A stretch of DNA of 64,000 nt from Paenibacillus phoenicis (lineage in GTDB: Bacteria; Bacillota; Bacilli; Paenibacillales; Paenibacillaceae). The stretch is from assembly GCF_034718895.1 (NCBI RefSeq), contig NZ_JAYERP010000001.1, forward strand, positions 3,385,501 to 3,449,500, written 5' to 3'. Made by a program: the position numbers and the translations under genes. Positions 52,192 through 60,751 of the stretch are shown here, piece by piece. The notes beneath the pieces were generated by a model that saw only the letters and a program-made list of their open reading frames with translations, ran no database searches and was not told the DNA's origin. Position 1 is the stretch's first letter. Every line of letters starts with the position of its first letter.

Positions 52192-52224
52192 AACCCAGCA
52201 CCGATAGATGGTGCCGGGTTCATT
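52192..52224 (-). terminator. terminator between binding-protein and alpha-galactosidase genes
   Basis: On the minus strand AACCCGGCACC pairs with GGTGCTGGGTT and is followed by TTGCTTTT. It may set a higher expression of the receptor than of the hydrolase. Confidence 0.78.
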
Positions 52225-52257
52225 TTGTGGTTTACGAACAACCGAGATTCTCGATGT

Positions 52258-53580
52258 TTATTCCGCCGAACCCAGTTGTACCCATGCTTGCTCGATTTCG
52301 GTCACAGCTTGATCTTTTGTTTTGCTGCCGCCGATGTAAGCTTGCATGATTTCTCCGAATTTTTGATGGAACGTATCCAGCGAATAGTTGATCGCAAGGT
52401 CACCCGATGGCTCAGACTTCAGAATTTCGTTCATTTGCTTCGGCATATCCAGTTCTGGAAGCGGAGCGTCCTTGATTGGAGGAATAACCTTCGCAATCGT
52501 GGAGAACCAGCTCTTGCCGTAGTCGGAAGTATACAGCCAGTTAAAGAACTCGATCGTTTCGTTGACGACCGCAGAGTCTTTATTGATGCGCAGAGCTTGG
52601 TCCGCACCGGTGATGATCATCGATTGATCTGCTTTGTCGCTGACCGGATAGCCGGCAATGCCGATTTGAATGTCTGGGTTAATTTTCTTGATCGCTTCTT
52701 CGTCCCATGCACCTTTCCCTGTCATGATCGCCGCTTTGCCGGATGCAAAGTCGCTGACTTGCGCATTGCTGTCGCGTTCCAGCGGTTTGTCGGTGCCATG
52801 CTTCACTGTCGTATCGATGAAGTTAAAGAAGCTGTCGTACAGCGCCGGATAATCCTTGATTTTCGCATCACCGGCAATAAAGCTCTTCACCAGATCTTGC
52901 GACGTTACGCCAGCGTCTTGAGCGGCAGCGTTCACGAAATGTTGGAAGATGTGTTTCCATACCCACCATTCTTTATACGCATTCGCAAACGGCGTAATGC
53001 CTTTGGCTTCCAGTTTAGCGATGGCGTCGTCCAACTCCGCTGTCGTTTTCGGGAATGTCATCACGCCAGCTTCATTCAACAGCTGCTTGTTATAGATTAA
53101 GGAGAATAAGTTCCCTTTAACCGGCAAGCCAAGCACTTTACCGTCGGAGGAAGTCATATTGGCGCGTACCGCATCCGTCATGGCCGCAGCCAGCGGTTGA
53201 TCCGTCAAATCCGCACTGTACTCAGCAAAGGTGTCGATATCCCCACCCGCCGTAGTTTGGAATACGTCAGGCGTGCTTCCCGCTGCGATTCTGGATTTTA
53301 ATACGGTGTTGTAGTCCGCCTGCATGATTTCCAGGTTAATCGTCACGTTTGGCTTCACTTTCTTATATTCCTCAATGTAGGCGTTAAACGCGTCGGTATA
53401 TTCCGGAGAAGCCGTGAACATATTGATGGTTACGGGTTTGGAATCATCCGTCGCCGCGCCATTACCGGCACCTGTGTTGCTTGCCCCGTTATTCGCCGCG
53501 TTATTGTTGCCTCCGCATGCGGACAACAGGCCCATGATCAACACCAGGCTGAACGATAAGGCCAGAATCTTTTTCTTCAT
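52258..53580 (-). CDS. sugar ABC transporter substrate-binding lipoprotein
   Basis: 440 residues from ATG 53580 (MKKKILALSFSLVLIMG), GTGGGGGCAAAGTA upstream. Lipobox GLLSAC. A Asn/Ala-rich linker follows, then the SBP_bac_1 fold (INMFTASPEYTDAFNAYIEE, GSTPDVFQTTAGGDIDTFAE, GKAAIMTGKGAWDEEAIKKI). Family-1 sugar receptor, here probably for alpha-galactosides because of the adjacent GH36 gene. Works with the two permeases at 57368-59085; the ATPase is presumably a shared MsmX-type protein elsewhere. Confidence 0.92.
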   Translation of the reverse strand: MKKKILALSFSLVLIMGLLSACGGNNNAANNGASNTGAGNGAATDDSKPVTINMFTASPEYTDAFNAYIEEYKKVKPNVTINLEIMQADYNTVLKSRIAAGSTPDVFQTTAGGDIDTFAEYSADLTDQPLAAAMTDAVRANMTSSDGKVLGLPVKGNLFSLIYNKQLLNEAGVMTFPKTTAELDDAIAKLEAKGITPFANAYKEWWVWKHIFQHFVNAAAQDAGVTSQDLVKSFIAGDAKIKDYPALYDSFFNFIDTTVKHGTDKPLERDSNAQVSDFASGKAAIMTGKGAWDEEAIKKINPDIQIGIAGYPVSDKADQSMIITGADQALRINKDSAVVNETIEFFNWLYTSDYGKSWFSTIAKVIPPIKDAPLPELDMPKQMNEILKSEPSGDLAINYSLDTFHQKFGEIMQAYIGGSKTKDQAVTEIEQAWVQLGSAE

Positions 53581-53670
53581 TACTTTGCCCCCACTTTCTT
53601 TATGGTTAATATTAACTATGCTCCCTATTTTAATGAAAGGAGTCGGGTAATAAAATGTAGATATGTGGCG

Positions 53671-53722
53671 AAAAAAGGGTAAAAAAGTGAAGTCCGGTCG
53701 CGAGTTCACTTTTTGCCCCTTT
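53671..53722 (-). terminator. terminator of the sensor/regulator operon
   Basis: On the minus strand AAAGGGGCAAAAAGTGAA pairs with TTCACTTTTTTACCCTTTTTT around a GC-rich loop. The T-rich 3' arm ends in T6. It overlaps the last codons and stop of the response-regulator gene. Confidence 0.75.
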
Positions 53723-55358
53723 CCTCCTCCTGCTGCTGGCGGTATTCGGACGGTGACAAAGCATAGTAATTCCGGAACGCCTTGCTGAAATAGTTCTTAT
53801 CCTTATAACCCAGCATTTCCGAGATCTCCTGAATTTTGAGTGACGAATCGTCAAGCAGTTCTTTCGCCTTATCCATACGGACCTTCTGCACATATTCATG
53901 GATGCCGCAGCCATACTGTTGCTTAAACAGCTTCATCAAATACTCGCGGCTCAAAAAAAATCTCTCCGTGAACATGGAGATTTTGATGTCCTCAAAATAG
54001 TGATGGTCGATATATTCCTTGATCACCTCGACGCTGAATGGACGGCCTGCGGCCATGGAGCGGCGGACTTGCTCGTGATAATACTCGGTTAGATGGAGCA
54101 GCAAGGCCTCGAACTGATCAAACGTAGCCACATCCGTGCAGATTCCAAGCGCTTGCAACGAACGATCCACGCCGGGGGAAGGAAGCTTGTCCGCCGGAAC
54201 GCCCAGCTCCGAAGCCGTGTCATTCATCAGCACGACGATTTCCCGCAGCAACCGATCGGCTGCGCCGATGCTGAAGAAGCCGGCGGCCTTGATGCTCTTG
54301 GTAAACTCGGCCATCACCGATTTGGCATGGTTTACATTGCCTGCCTCTAACGCTCCCCGCAAGATCGGCATCCGGTTGGAGAAGGAGAACGTCTCCTTGT
54401 TCGCTGCCTTGTCCGCTTCTCCAATGACGGCGGTCCCTTTGAGCTTCAGCAGGTCGATGCTCTGAATGCCGGCAACGGCCTCATCATACGATTCAGCCAG
54501 GTTCAGCACATCCTCGCAATACCGGCCGATCCCTCCGGCTGCCAGCATGCCAAACAGATCGCTTAACGTCGAAACGATTTTCCGCATCAGTTCCCCTGCA
54601 CGAAAAGCGATCTCTTGCGGGTAGCCCCCCTTCACCGTGTAGACGGCGATCACTTCCCGCTCCTGCTTCGGATTGGCAAAGCTGAAGCACTGCAGATTGT
54701 CCACCACGATCTCATTAATCACATTGGCCACCGCGAAATGGAGCAGCTCCCGGTCGCGATGGAACCGGCTGTCCTGCACGGCTTCCATGTTCAAGATTCG
54801 CAGGACGAGCGCCCCAAATCGATGATCCGGTTCATCCGCCCCAATTAACGAGAGGAACGCCTGGCTGCTCTGCTTCTTAAAGCTCCGTTCAATAATGGAA
54901 AAGTAGATTTTCTCCTTTAATTTCGGGAGCGACATATTAAACGCAATGTTTCGAGTGATCGATTCCTTCTGTCGCTCGCGTTTGGCATTCAGCACATCTA
55001 CCGCCTTGCGCAGCGCCTGATTCAAATCCTGACGATTGACCGGCTTCAGCAAATAATCGACCACTTTGGCATGAATCGCCTGACGGGTGTATTCAAAGTC
55101 GTCATACCCGCTGATCACAATGGTCAGCAGCTCGGGATACTTCTCCTCTACAATCCGCAGGAAGTCGACCCCGTTCAGCTCCGGCATTTTCATATCCACC
55201 ATAACGATATCCGGCTTGTATTGTTCCAGCATGGCGAGTCCCATCTTGCCGTCCGTTGCTTCCCGGATTTCATCCACCTCAAGTTCCTGCCAATTCCCTA
55301 AAATCCGAATCGCTTCGCGAAGCGGTTCCTCATCGTCGATAATCAATACTTTATACAT
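53706..55358 (-). CDS. YesN-type response regulator, AraC-family output
   Basis: 550 residues. Receiver domain 1-120 with acidic pocket Asp8/Asp9, phosphoacceptor Asp55 (IVMVDMKMPELNG), and Lys in DYLLKPVNR. A long middle region of about 300 residues follows. The C-terminal AraC double HTH spans about 445-545 (FFLSREYLMKLFKQQYGCGI, MDKAKELLDDSSLKIQEISE, NYFSKAFRNYYALSPSEYRQ). Activates transport and hydrolase genes in response to its kinase partner, whose stop codon it overlaps by 8 nt. Confidence 0.92.
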   Translation of the reverse strand: MYKVLIIDDEEPLREAIRILGNWQELEVDEIREATDGKMGLAMLEQYKPDIVMVDMKMPELNGVDFLRIVEEKYPELLTIVISGYDDFEYTRQAIHAKVVDYLLKPVNRQDLNQALRKAVDVLNAKRERQKESITRNIAFNMSLPKLKEKIYFSIIERSFKKQSSQAFLSLIGADEPDHRFGALVLRILNMEAVQDSRFHRDRELLHFAVANVINEIVVDNLQCFSFANPKQEREVIAVYTVKGGYPQEIAFRAGELMRKIVSTLSDLFGMLAAGGIGRYCEDVLNLAESYDEAVAGIQSIDLLKLKGTAVIGEADKAANKETFSFSNRMPILRGALEAGNVNHAKSVMAEFTKSIKAAGFFSIGAADRLLREIVVLMNDTASELGVPADKLPSPGVDRSLQALGICTDVATFDQFEALLLHLTEYYHEQVRRSMAAGRPFSVEVIKEYIDHHYFEDIKISMFTERFFLSREYLMKLFKQQYGCGIHEYVQKVRMDKAKELLDDSSLKIQEISEMLGYKDKNYFSKAFRNYYALSPSEYRQQQEEERGKK

Positions 55359-57180
55359 GACTGCTGCCCCCCCGCGGTATTAACATACACATCTCCGTCC
55401 CGTGCTCATCGCTCTGGATCCGTAGCTCCGCTTCTTTCCCATAGAGAAGCTTCAAGCGGGTATACAGATTTTTGAGCCCGATGTTCTCTCCTTCCTGCTC
55501 CTCCCAATCTTGGAGGAAGGACGCCTGGATTTGCTCCATCTGTTCCGGAGAAATACCTGGACCGTTGTCGCTGACGGAGATTACCGCATGCGTGTCCCCC
55601 AGCTCGGCACGAATACGAATGGAGATGCCGCTCGACATTTTCTCTAGCCCATGCTTAATGGAGTTTTCAACCAGGGATTGAATGGACAGCTTGGGAATTT
55701 GCAGCTCCTTGAGCGCTTCCTCCCACTCGACCGTTACCTGCAGACGACTGCCAAACCGGGCCTTCTGTAACGCGAGATAACGTTCGATATGCTTCAGCTC
55801 CTCCCTAGCGTTCACGATGTCTTTTCCACTTATGCAATATCTTAGCGTCAGCGCCAAGGCATCCACCATATCGGCCACTTCGTCATCCCCGCTCTTGAGC
55901 GCTTTGGTCGAAATTGCCTGCAGCGCATTATACAGAAAATGCGGGTTAATCTCGGCCTCCAGTGCCTTGAGGATCGCGTTCTTCTCAACCAGCTTCATCT
56001 TGTAGCGCTCATTGATCAAATCGTTGGTCCGCCGCACCATCCGGTTGAAATGCCGGGATAAATAAGCGATCTCGTCCCGACCTTTCACCGGGATTTCCGC
56101 GTCAAAGGTCCCTTCGCTAAAGCGGCGCATCTGAAGAGACAAATCCTTGAGCGGACTCGTAATTTTATTGGAAAACAAAGTCACCAGAATGAGCGAAATC
56201 AACAAAAAAATCAAGCCGATCAAATATCCGATATTCCGCGTGGCTCTGGCAGCCGCGTAAAGGTTGCTGTACGGAATCGGTTTGACCAGCTTCCAACCTC
56301 CGTTCGCTTCAATGTTGTAAATAATCAAATATTTATCGCCAGCCTCGTCGGTCCAGGTGACCGGCTTCTTAGAACCGTTCTTGTCAAGCCGGGCGAGCCA
56401 TGGCGCATCCTCAATCTGCTCCAAAAAAGCAGGATCATCCACATGAAAAGGAACATTGTTCGGATCCAGATAAAGCAGATGCTCGCCTTTCTCGAACGGA
56501 ACATCCTTCAGAATCTGGTCTTTGACCGTTGGCTTCAAATAGAAGGAGACGATCGCTTTCGGCTCGCGAGTCACCAAGGCGCGCAGCACACGGTGGTACC
56601 CCATAAAGTCAGGTTCCACGGTCATGTTGTAACCCGACTTCGCCCCCGGCACGATAAACGATTGATAGGCCTCGTTATGACGGCTCTCCATCGCCTGCTT
56701 GTACCACGGCTGATTCGGAATGTCTTCCTGATAGCTCACCCGAACCGAAACGTTATAAGCTTCGCGCGTAATGGAGTAGTATTTGTGTTGGTCGATCAAA
56801 TAGAGATAAATGCTCTCCAGGTCGTTCCGCGAGTAAAACAGTTCACGCAGATAGTCCTCCAGGTACATTTTCGACGCATAATCCGATTCTTCGTTCATAA
56901 TCGCCTGCAGGATGTCCTCGTAGTGAATCTGCGGAAGAGACATCTGTTCCACGCCGGCGAGGTAATCTTCCAGCTTCTGATTAATCAGCTTCAGATTGTT
57001 GGTGGTGCTGATCATGCTGTGCTCCACGGATTCTTGTTCTAGCATCTCATAGGAGATAATCGTCAGAAGACCAACCACTAGAATAATAATCGTCGTAAAC
57101 AACAAAACAAGCTTATTGACCAGCCTGCGCGAAATCCGGTCAGTAAGCGTTGTCAGCATGCTTCGGATGCGGTTGAACAT
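55351..57180 (-). CDS. YesM-type sensor histidine kinase
   Basis: 609 residues, GAGGAGCT before the ATG. TM1 22-44, extracellular dCache-like sensor to about 315, TM2 316-338, HAMP to about 392. The His_kinase motif EAEINPHFLYNALQAIS carries the phospho-accepting His414. The HATPase domain has SLVENSIKHGLE (N box) and DNGPGIS (G1). Typical partner of YesN regulators for plant sugars. It probably senses the sugar or its receptor outside the cell. Divergent from the permease genes. Confidence 0.93.
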   Translation of the reverse strand: MFNRIRSMLTTLTDRISRRLVNKLVLLFTTIIILVVGLLTIISYEMLEQESVEHSMISTTNNLKLINQKLEDYLAGVEQMSLPQIHYEDILQAIMNEESDYASKMYLEDYLRELFYSRNDLESIYLYLIDQHKYYSITREAYNVSVRVSYQEDIPNQPWYKQAMESRHNEAYQSFIVPGAKSGYNMTVEPDFMGYHRVLRALVTREPKAIVSFYLKPTVKDQILKDVPFEKGEHLLYLDPNNVPFHVDDPAFLEQIEDAPWLARLDKNGSKKPVTWTDEAGDKYLIIYNIEANGGWKLVKPIPYSNLYAAARATRNIGYLIGLIFLLISLILVTLFSNKITSPLKDLSLQMRRFSEGTFDAEIPVKGRDEIAYLSRHFNRMVRRTNDLINERYKMKLVEKNAILKALEAEINPHFLYNALQAISTKALKSGDDEVADMVDALALTLRYCISGKDIVNAREELKHIERYLALQKARFGSRLQVTVEWEEALKELQIPKLSIQSLVENSIKHGLEKMSSGISIRIRAELGDTHAVISVSDNGPGISPEQMEQIQASFLQDWEEQEGENIGLKNLYTRLKLLYGKEAELRIQSDEHGTEMCMLIPRGGSSHV

Positions 57181-57202
57181 AGCTCCTCATTTCTAGTACC
57201 TC

Positions 57203-57232
57203 GGGCAAAAAAGCGAGTTCACCTTTTTACCC
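57203..57232. promoter_or_regulatory. imperfect inverted repeat with GTTCACCTTTTTACCC motif
   Basis: GGGCAAAAAAGCGA and TCACCTTTTTACCC form a gapless imperfect palindrome 23-52 nt before the kinase start. Closely similar words occur in both arms of the structure at 53671-53722, upstream of the binding-protein gene. Confidence 0.5.
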
Positions 57233-57254
57233 TTAACTGTTTTCTTAAATCCAT

Positions 57255-57282
57255 TTTGACGGCAAAACCGCTGTTTTATAAT
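57255..57282 (+). promoter_or_regulatory. candidate promoter of the permease genes
   Basis: TTTGAC (57255-57260), 16-nt spacer, TATAAT (57277-57282), about 85 nt before the first permease start. The short spacer fits an activator-dependent promoter. Confidence 0.55.
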
Positions 57283-57367
57283 CATTATAGTCGAAAAAGC
57301 CCAAGTGTATAGGGGAGACGGTAACACCGCTGTTTAAACCAATACGTCACGAAAAAGAGGTGCCATT

Positions 57368-58255
57368 ATGTTCAAACTAGGGAGAAAACGGGACGAGAAA
57401 TTAGAGTTTGGCGCATTTACCCTGCCGATTCTAATTGCCATCATCGCGGTCTTCTATTATCCGTTTGTCATGACGATCCGTTATTCCCTGACCAAGTGGA
57501 ACGGGATATCCAAGCATCCGAAATTTATCGGACTGGACAATTTCAAGCAAATTTTCATGGGCGACGCGAACTTCTCGCAGGCCGCCTGGTTTACGATTAA
57601 ATACGCGATTCTGTATATCGTAATCATCAATGTACTGGCGATTTTGCTGGCGCTGGTGCTGGATATGAAGCTGAAGACGACCAACTGGCTGAGAGCCGCC
57701 TTCTTTATTCCGTACATTCTCAGCTTGGTGATTGTCGGCTTTATCTGGAAGTTCATTTTTATGCAAGGCTTTGAGTCCCTTGGCGAAAGCACCGGATGGG
57801 GCATATTCTCGCTAAGCTGGCTGGGGGAACCCGGACTCGCCTTCATTTCGATATTGTTTGTCTCCATCTGGCAATCGATTGGTTTTTACATGGTCATTTA
57901 CATTGCAGGTTTGCAATCGGTTCCAGATGACTTGAAGGAAGCAGCAACCGTGGACGGCGCGGGCCCATTCCGCAGATTCTTTAACGTGACGCTGCCGCTG
58001 CTTGCACCATCGATTACGATCTCCGTCTTTATGGCGTTGACCAACTCGATTAAGGTATTTGACGTCATCCTGTCCTTGACCGGCGGCGGCCCTGGCGGCA
58101 CGACGTACAGTGTGGCGTACGACATTTACCGCGATACGTTCCAGAACAACCTGTACGGCTATGGTACAGCGAAAGCGCTGATCCTGTTCGTCGCCGTGCT
58201 GATGATTACAGCGATTCAGCTGACGATCTTCAAACGCAGGGAGGTTGAGGCGTAA
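57368..58255 (+). CDS. sugar ABC transporter permease 1 (MalF/MsmF type)
   Basis: 295 residues, AAAGAGGTGCCATT before the ATG. Six membrane helices. The ATPase-contact EAA loop is DLKEAATVDGAGPFRRFFNV at about 192-211, followed by TLPLLAPSITISVFMAL. Pairs with the next gene (start overlaps the stop by 1 nt, TAATG). Imports the sugar bound by the lipoprotein at 52258-53580. Confidence 0.93.
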   Translation: MFKLGRKRDEKLEFGAFTLPILIAIIAVFYYPFVMTIRYSLTKWNGISKHPKFIGLDNFKQIFMGDANFSQAAWFTIKYAILYIVIINVLAILLALVLDMKLKTTNWLRAAFFIPYILSLVIVGFIWKFIFMQGFESLGESTGWGIFSLSWLGEPGLAFISILFVSIWQSIGFYMVIYIAGLQSVPDDLKEAATVDGAGPFRRFFNVTLPLLAPSITISVFMALTNSIKVFDVILSLTGGGPGGTTYSVAYDIYRDTFQNNLYGYGTAKALILFVAVLMITAIQLTIFKRREVEA

Positions 58256-59085
58256 TGAAAAAGAATACGGCTGGCCGCATCATCCTGGAAATCGTGATGG
58301 TGCTGCTCTCAATCCTGTTCCTGTATCCGTTGTTCCTGACGATCATCAACTCGCTGAAGAGCTTCTCCGAGGTCATGACCGACGTCATCGCCTTGCCGAA
58401 GAAGCTGGCTTTCGAAAACTACAGCTATGTATGGGAGTTTATCAACTACCCGCGGCTGTTCCTGAATAATGCGGTGGTGACCATCCTCGGCTTGGCCGGG
58501 ATCGTGTTGATCTCGTCCATCGCCGCGTACAAGCTGGCCCGCACGAAATCCAAAGCCAGCTCGATCATCTACTTTATCTGCATCATGCCGATGCTGATTC
58601 CGTTCCAATCGATCATGCTGACGGTGCTGCAGATGGCGAAGAACCTCCATCTCTCCGACAGCACGTGGGGACTTGGTATTCTGTACTGGGGCTTCGGCGC
58701 TCCGCTGGCCCTGTTCATCTACCACGGCTTCGTGAAGGGGATTCCGAAGGAAATCGACGAAAGCGCTACGATCGACGGCGCCTCCGGCTTCCGGTTATTC
58801 TTCAGCGTCATCTTCCCGCTGCTGAAATCGGTCACCACTACGATCATCATCATCGACGTAATGTGGATCTGGAACGACTTCCTGCTCCCATTGCTGATGG
58901 TTAACGGCTCGCCGGCAACCAAAACGCTGACGCTGGCCGCATACACCTTCGTCGGACAATACACCTCCGACTGGCAATATGCGATGACCGCTATGGTGAT
59001 GGCGGTACTGCCTTCGATCATCGTCTTTATCTTCCTGCAAAAATACATCGTCAAAGGCGTTGTCGCCGGCGCGGTGAAAGGGTAA
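58255..59085 (+). CDS. sugar ABC transporter permease 2 (MalG/MsmG type)
   Basis: 276 residues, six membrane helices; EAA loop GIPKEIDESATIDGASGFRL at about 162-181, followed by VIFPLLKSVTTTIIIIDVMW. GGGAGG precedes the ATG inside the first permease gene. Second channel half of the alpha-galactoside importer. A terminator closes the operon, and no ATPase gene follows. Confidence 0.93.
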   Translation: MKKNTAGRIILEIVMVLLSILFLYPLFLTIINSLKSFSEVMTDVIALPKKLAFENYSYVWEFINYPRLFLNNAVVTILGLAGIVLISSIAAYKLARTKSKASSIIYFICIMPMLIPFQSIMLTVLQMAKNLHLSDSTWGLGILYWGFGAPLALFIYHGFVKGIPKEIDESATIDGASGFRLFFSVIFPLLKSVTTTIIIIDVMWIWNDFLLPLLMVNGSPATKTLTLAAYTFVGQYTSDWQYAMTAMVMAVLPSIIVFIFLQKYIVKGVVAGAVKG

Positions 59086-59090
59086 TGAAT

Positions 59091-59123
59091 ACAGCCCCTG
59101 GTCCAATGGATCGGGGGCTGTTT
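59091..59123 (+). terminator. terminator of the permease operon
   Basis: ACAGCCCC (59091-59098) pairs with GGGGCTGT around a short inner stem, then TTT. It begins 5 nt after the stop. Confidence 0.82.
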
Positions 59124-59136
59124 GCGCGCTTAGACA

Positions 59137-59175
59137 ATAACTGCAAAAGTGTCAAAAGTACAGTTATATTCGGCG
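59137..59175. repeat. dispersed copy of the CAAAAGTACAGTT repeat
   Basis: AACTGCAAAAGTGTCAAAAG then TACAGTTATATTCGGCG repeats the units found at 22014-22193. It marks an intergenic repeat family shared by two distant gaps. Confidence 0.7.
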
Positions 59176-59203
59176 AAAACCCGAAATTCCGGCGAAAGCC
59201 CCC

Positions 59204-59793
59204 TCATAAGCGTTAGATTCTCAACGCCCCCGTTTTGGGCCCAATAGCGTTGCTGGCAAGCGTTAGAGCGCAGGTTCGCTGTTGCGCCTAACTGCGCTTA
59301 CCTGCTACGAACCCACCAGGCGACGTGTGCAGCTCCGGCTAACGCTTGCTACAGCGCTTATTTGCGCCAAATGAGGGGGATTTCATTTCTAACGCTTGCC
59401 AACGAGCTTATTTGCGCCAAAAGGCCCCGTTTCGAGGGGGAAACCGGCAAATAAGCTCTCTCATAAGCGTTAGATTCTCAACGCCCCCGTTTTGGGCCCA
59501 ATAGCGTTGCTGGCAAGCGTTAGAGCGCAGGTTCGCTGTTGCGCCTAACTGCGCTTACCTGCTACTAACCCACCAGGCGACGTGTGCAGCTCCGGCTAAC
59601 GCTTGCCACAGCGCTTATTTGCGCCAAATGAGGGGGATTTCATTTCTAGCGCTTGCCAACGAGCTTATTTGCGCCAAAAGGCCCCGTTTCGAGGGGGAAA
59701 CGGGCAAATAAGCTCTCTCATAAGCGTTAGATTCTCAATGCCCCCGTTTTGGGCCCAATAGCGTTGCTGGCAAGCGTTAGAGCGCAGGTTCGC
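59204..59793. repeat. tandem array, 2.3 copies of a 257-bp unit
   Basis: TCATAAGCGTTAGATTCTCA starts at 59204, 59461 and 59718, exactly 257 bp apart. Two complete units and a third of 76 bp are nearly identical. Within a unit, AGCGTTAGAG and CTAACGCTTGCC are complementary, and AGCGCTTATTTGCGCCAAA recurs as GAGCTTATTTGCGCCAAAA, so each unit can fold and has internal repetition. No ORF is credible. Confidence 0.9.
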
Positions 59794-60000
59794 CTCAACG
59801 GTGTTCGCCGGAGCCCATCAACGCACACGAGTTCCCTCACCGAGTCAGCGGCCCACTCACCGCGATATCGACTCGCTCAGGCTACAGTGGCTTGCTCACG
59901 TGACAGCACTCGCTCACCGCAACAGCAAACCCGCACCGGGACTGACATGACTTTGTAACACGTAGATAACTCAACAATATGAGATGTCTTCTTCATTTGC
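59794..60000. other. gene-free stretch with loose CTCACCG repeats
   Basis: After the array the sequence cycles through TCACCGAGTCAGCGGCC, ACTCACCGCGATATCGACTC and GCTCACGTGACAGCACTCGC, a degenerate repetition of about 20-25 bp, up to the stop of the AAA ATPase gene. Nothing else is recognised. Confidence 0.45.
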
Positions 60001-60735
60001 CTAAACCAAGTCCCCCTCGTCCTCGTCTTCATCCTCAAACAACGTGTGAAGCACGCTGTTCCGGTTTTCGAGGAAACGACGCGTAATTTGGTAGTGATCC
60101 GTATCCTCGTAACGGATCCGCCCCAGCTGATCGCCATCGAAATTCAGGATGTCCGCGTCCGGATAACCCATCAGAATCGGCGAATGGGGAGCTATGATGA
60201 ACTGGGCACGATCCGATAAGTCGTGGATGATCCGCAGTAATGACAACTGCCGGGCCGGGGACAAGGCGGCCTCCGGTTCGTCCAACAGATAAATGCCCCG
60301 GCTGCCAAATCGATACTTGAACAAGCTGAGGAACGACTCGCCATGCGATTGACTGTGTAAGGACACCCCGCCGTAGGCCCGCGTTGCTGCGACATCATCG
60401 ATATGCGAGGCAAATGAATAAAACGATTCCGCCCGCAGAAAGAAGCCGTTCGTCACTTTCGGGTTCCATGAGAGACGCAGATAGTCGCCAAGCGCCGATT
60501 CCGATCGGTCCACCTCGTAGACGTTGTTTCTCCCGCCCCCGGCTGGATTAAACCCGCATTGGTAGGCAATCCCCTCCAGTAACGTGGATTTCCCCGAACC
60601 GTTCTCCCCGACAAAAAAGGTGACCGGACGGCGGAGATGAAGCTTATTCATCTTCCGGACCAGCGGGAGCGAGAAAGGGTACTGGTGGAAGGAGGGCATT
60701 TTCTCCTTCAAAAGCGTTACCTCTCTTAAATACAC
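60001..60735 (-). CDS. AAA/SMC-like ATPase (COG3910 type)
   Basis: 244 residues from GTG 60735, 7 nt after GGGGGGAG; longer starts lie inside the upstream gene. Walker A FFVGENGSGKSTLLEGIA, signature-like SHGESFLSLFKYRF, Walker B GIYLLDEPEAALSP, switch-like FIIAPHSPILMG. The C-terminus is strongly acidic (EDEDEDEGDL). Single-domain ATPase of the RecF/ABC-like fold without membrane part. The start lies 16 nt after the xylosidase stop, so it is probably cotranscribed. The function of this family is not established. Confidence 0.85.
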   Translation of the reverse strand: MYLREVTLLKEKMPSFHQYPFSLPLVRKMNKLHLRRPVTFFVGENGSGKSTLLEGIAYQCGFNPAGGGRNNVYEVDRSESALGDYLRLSWNPKVTNGFFLRAESFYSFASHIDDVAATRAYGGVSLHSQSHGESFLSLFKYRFGSRGIYLLDEPEAALSPARQLSLLRIIHDLSDRAQFIIAPHSPILMGYPDADILNFDGDQLGRIRYEDTDHYQITRRFLENRNSVLHTLFEDEDEDEGDLV

Positions 60736-60751
60736 CCTCTTACTCCCCCCT

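Noticed and set aside
59204..59793. CRISPR array
   Set aside because: The units are 257 bp and nearly identical throughout, with no short repeat/unique spacer alternation and no cas genes.
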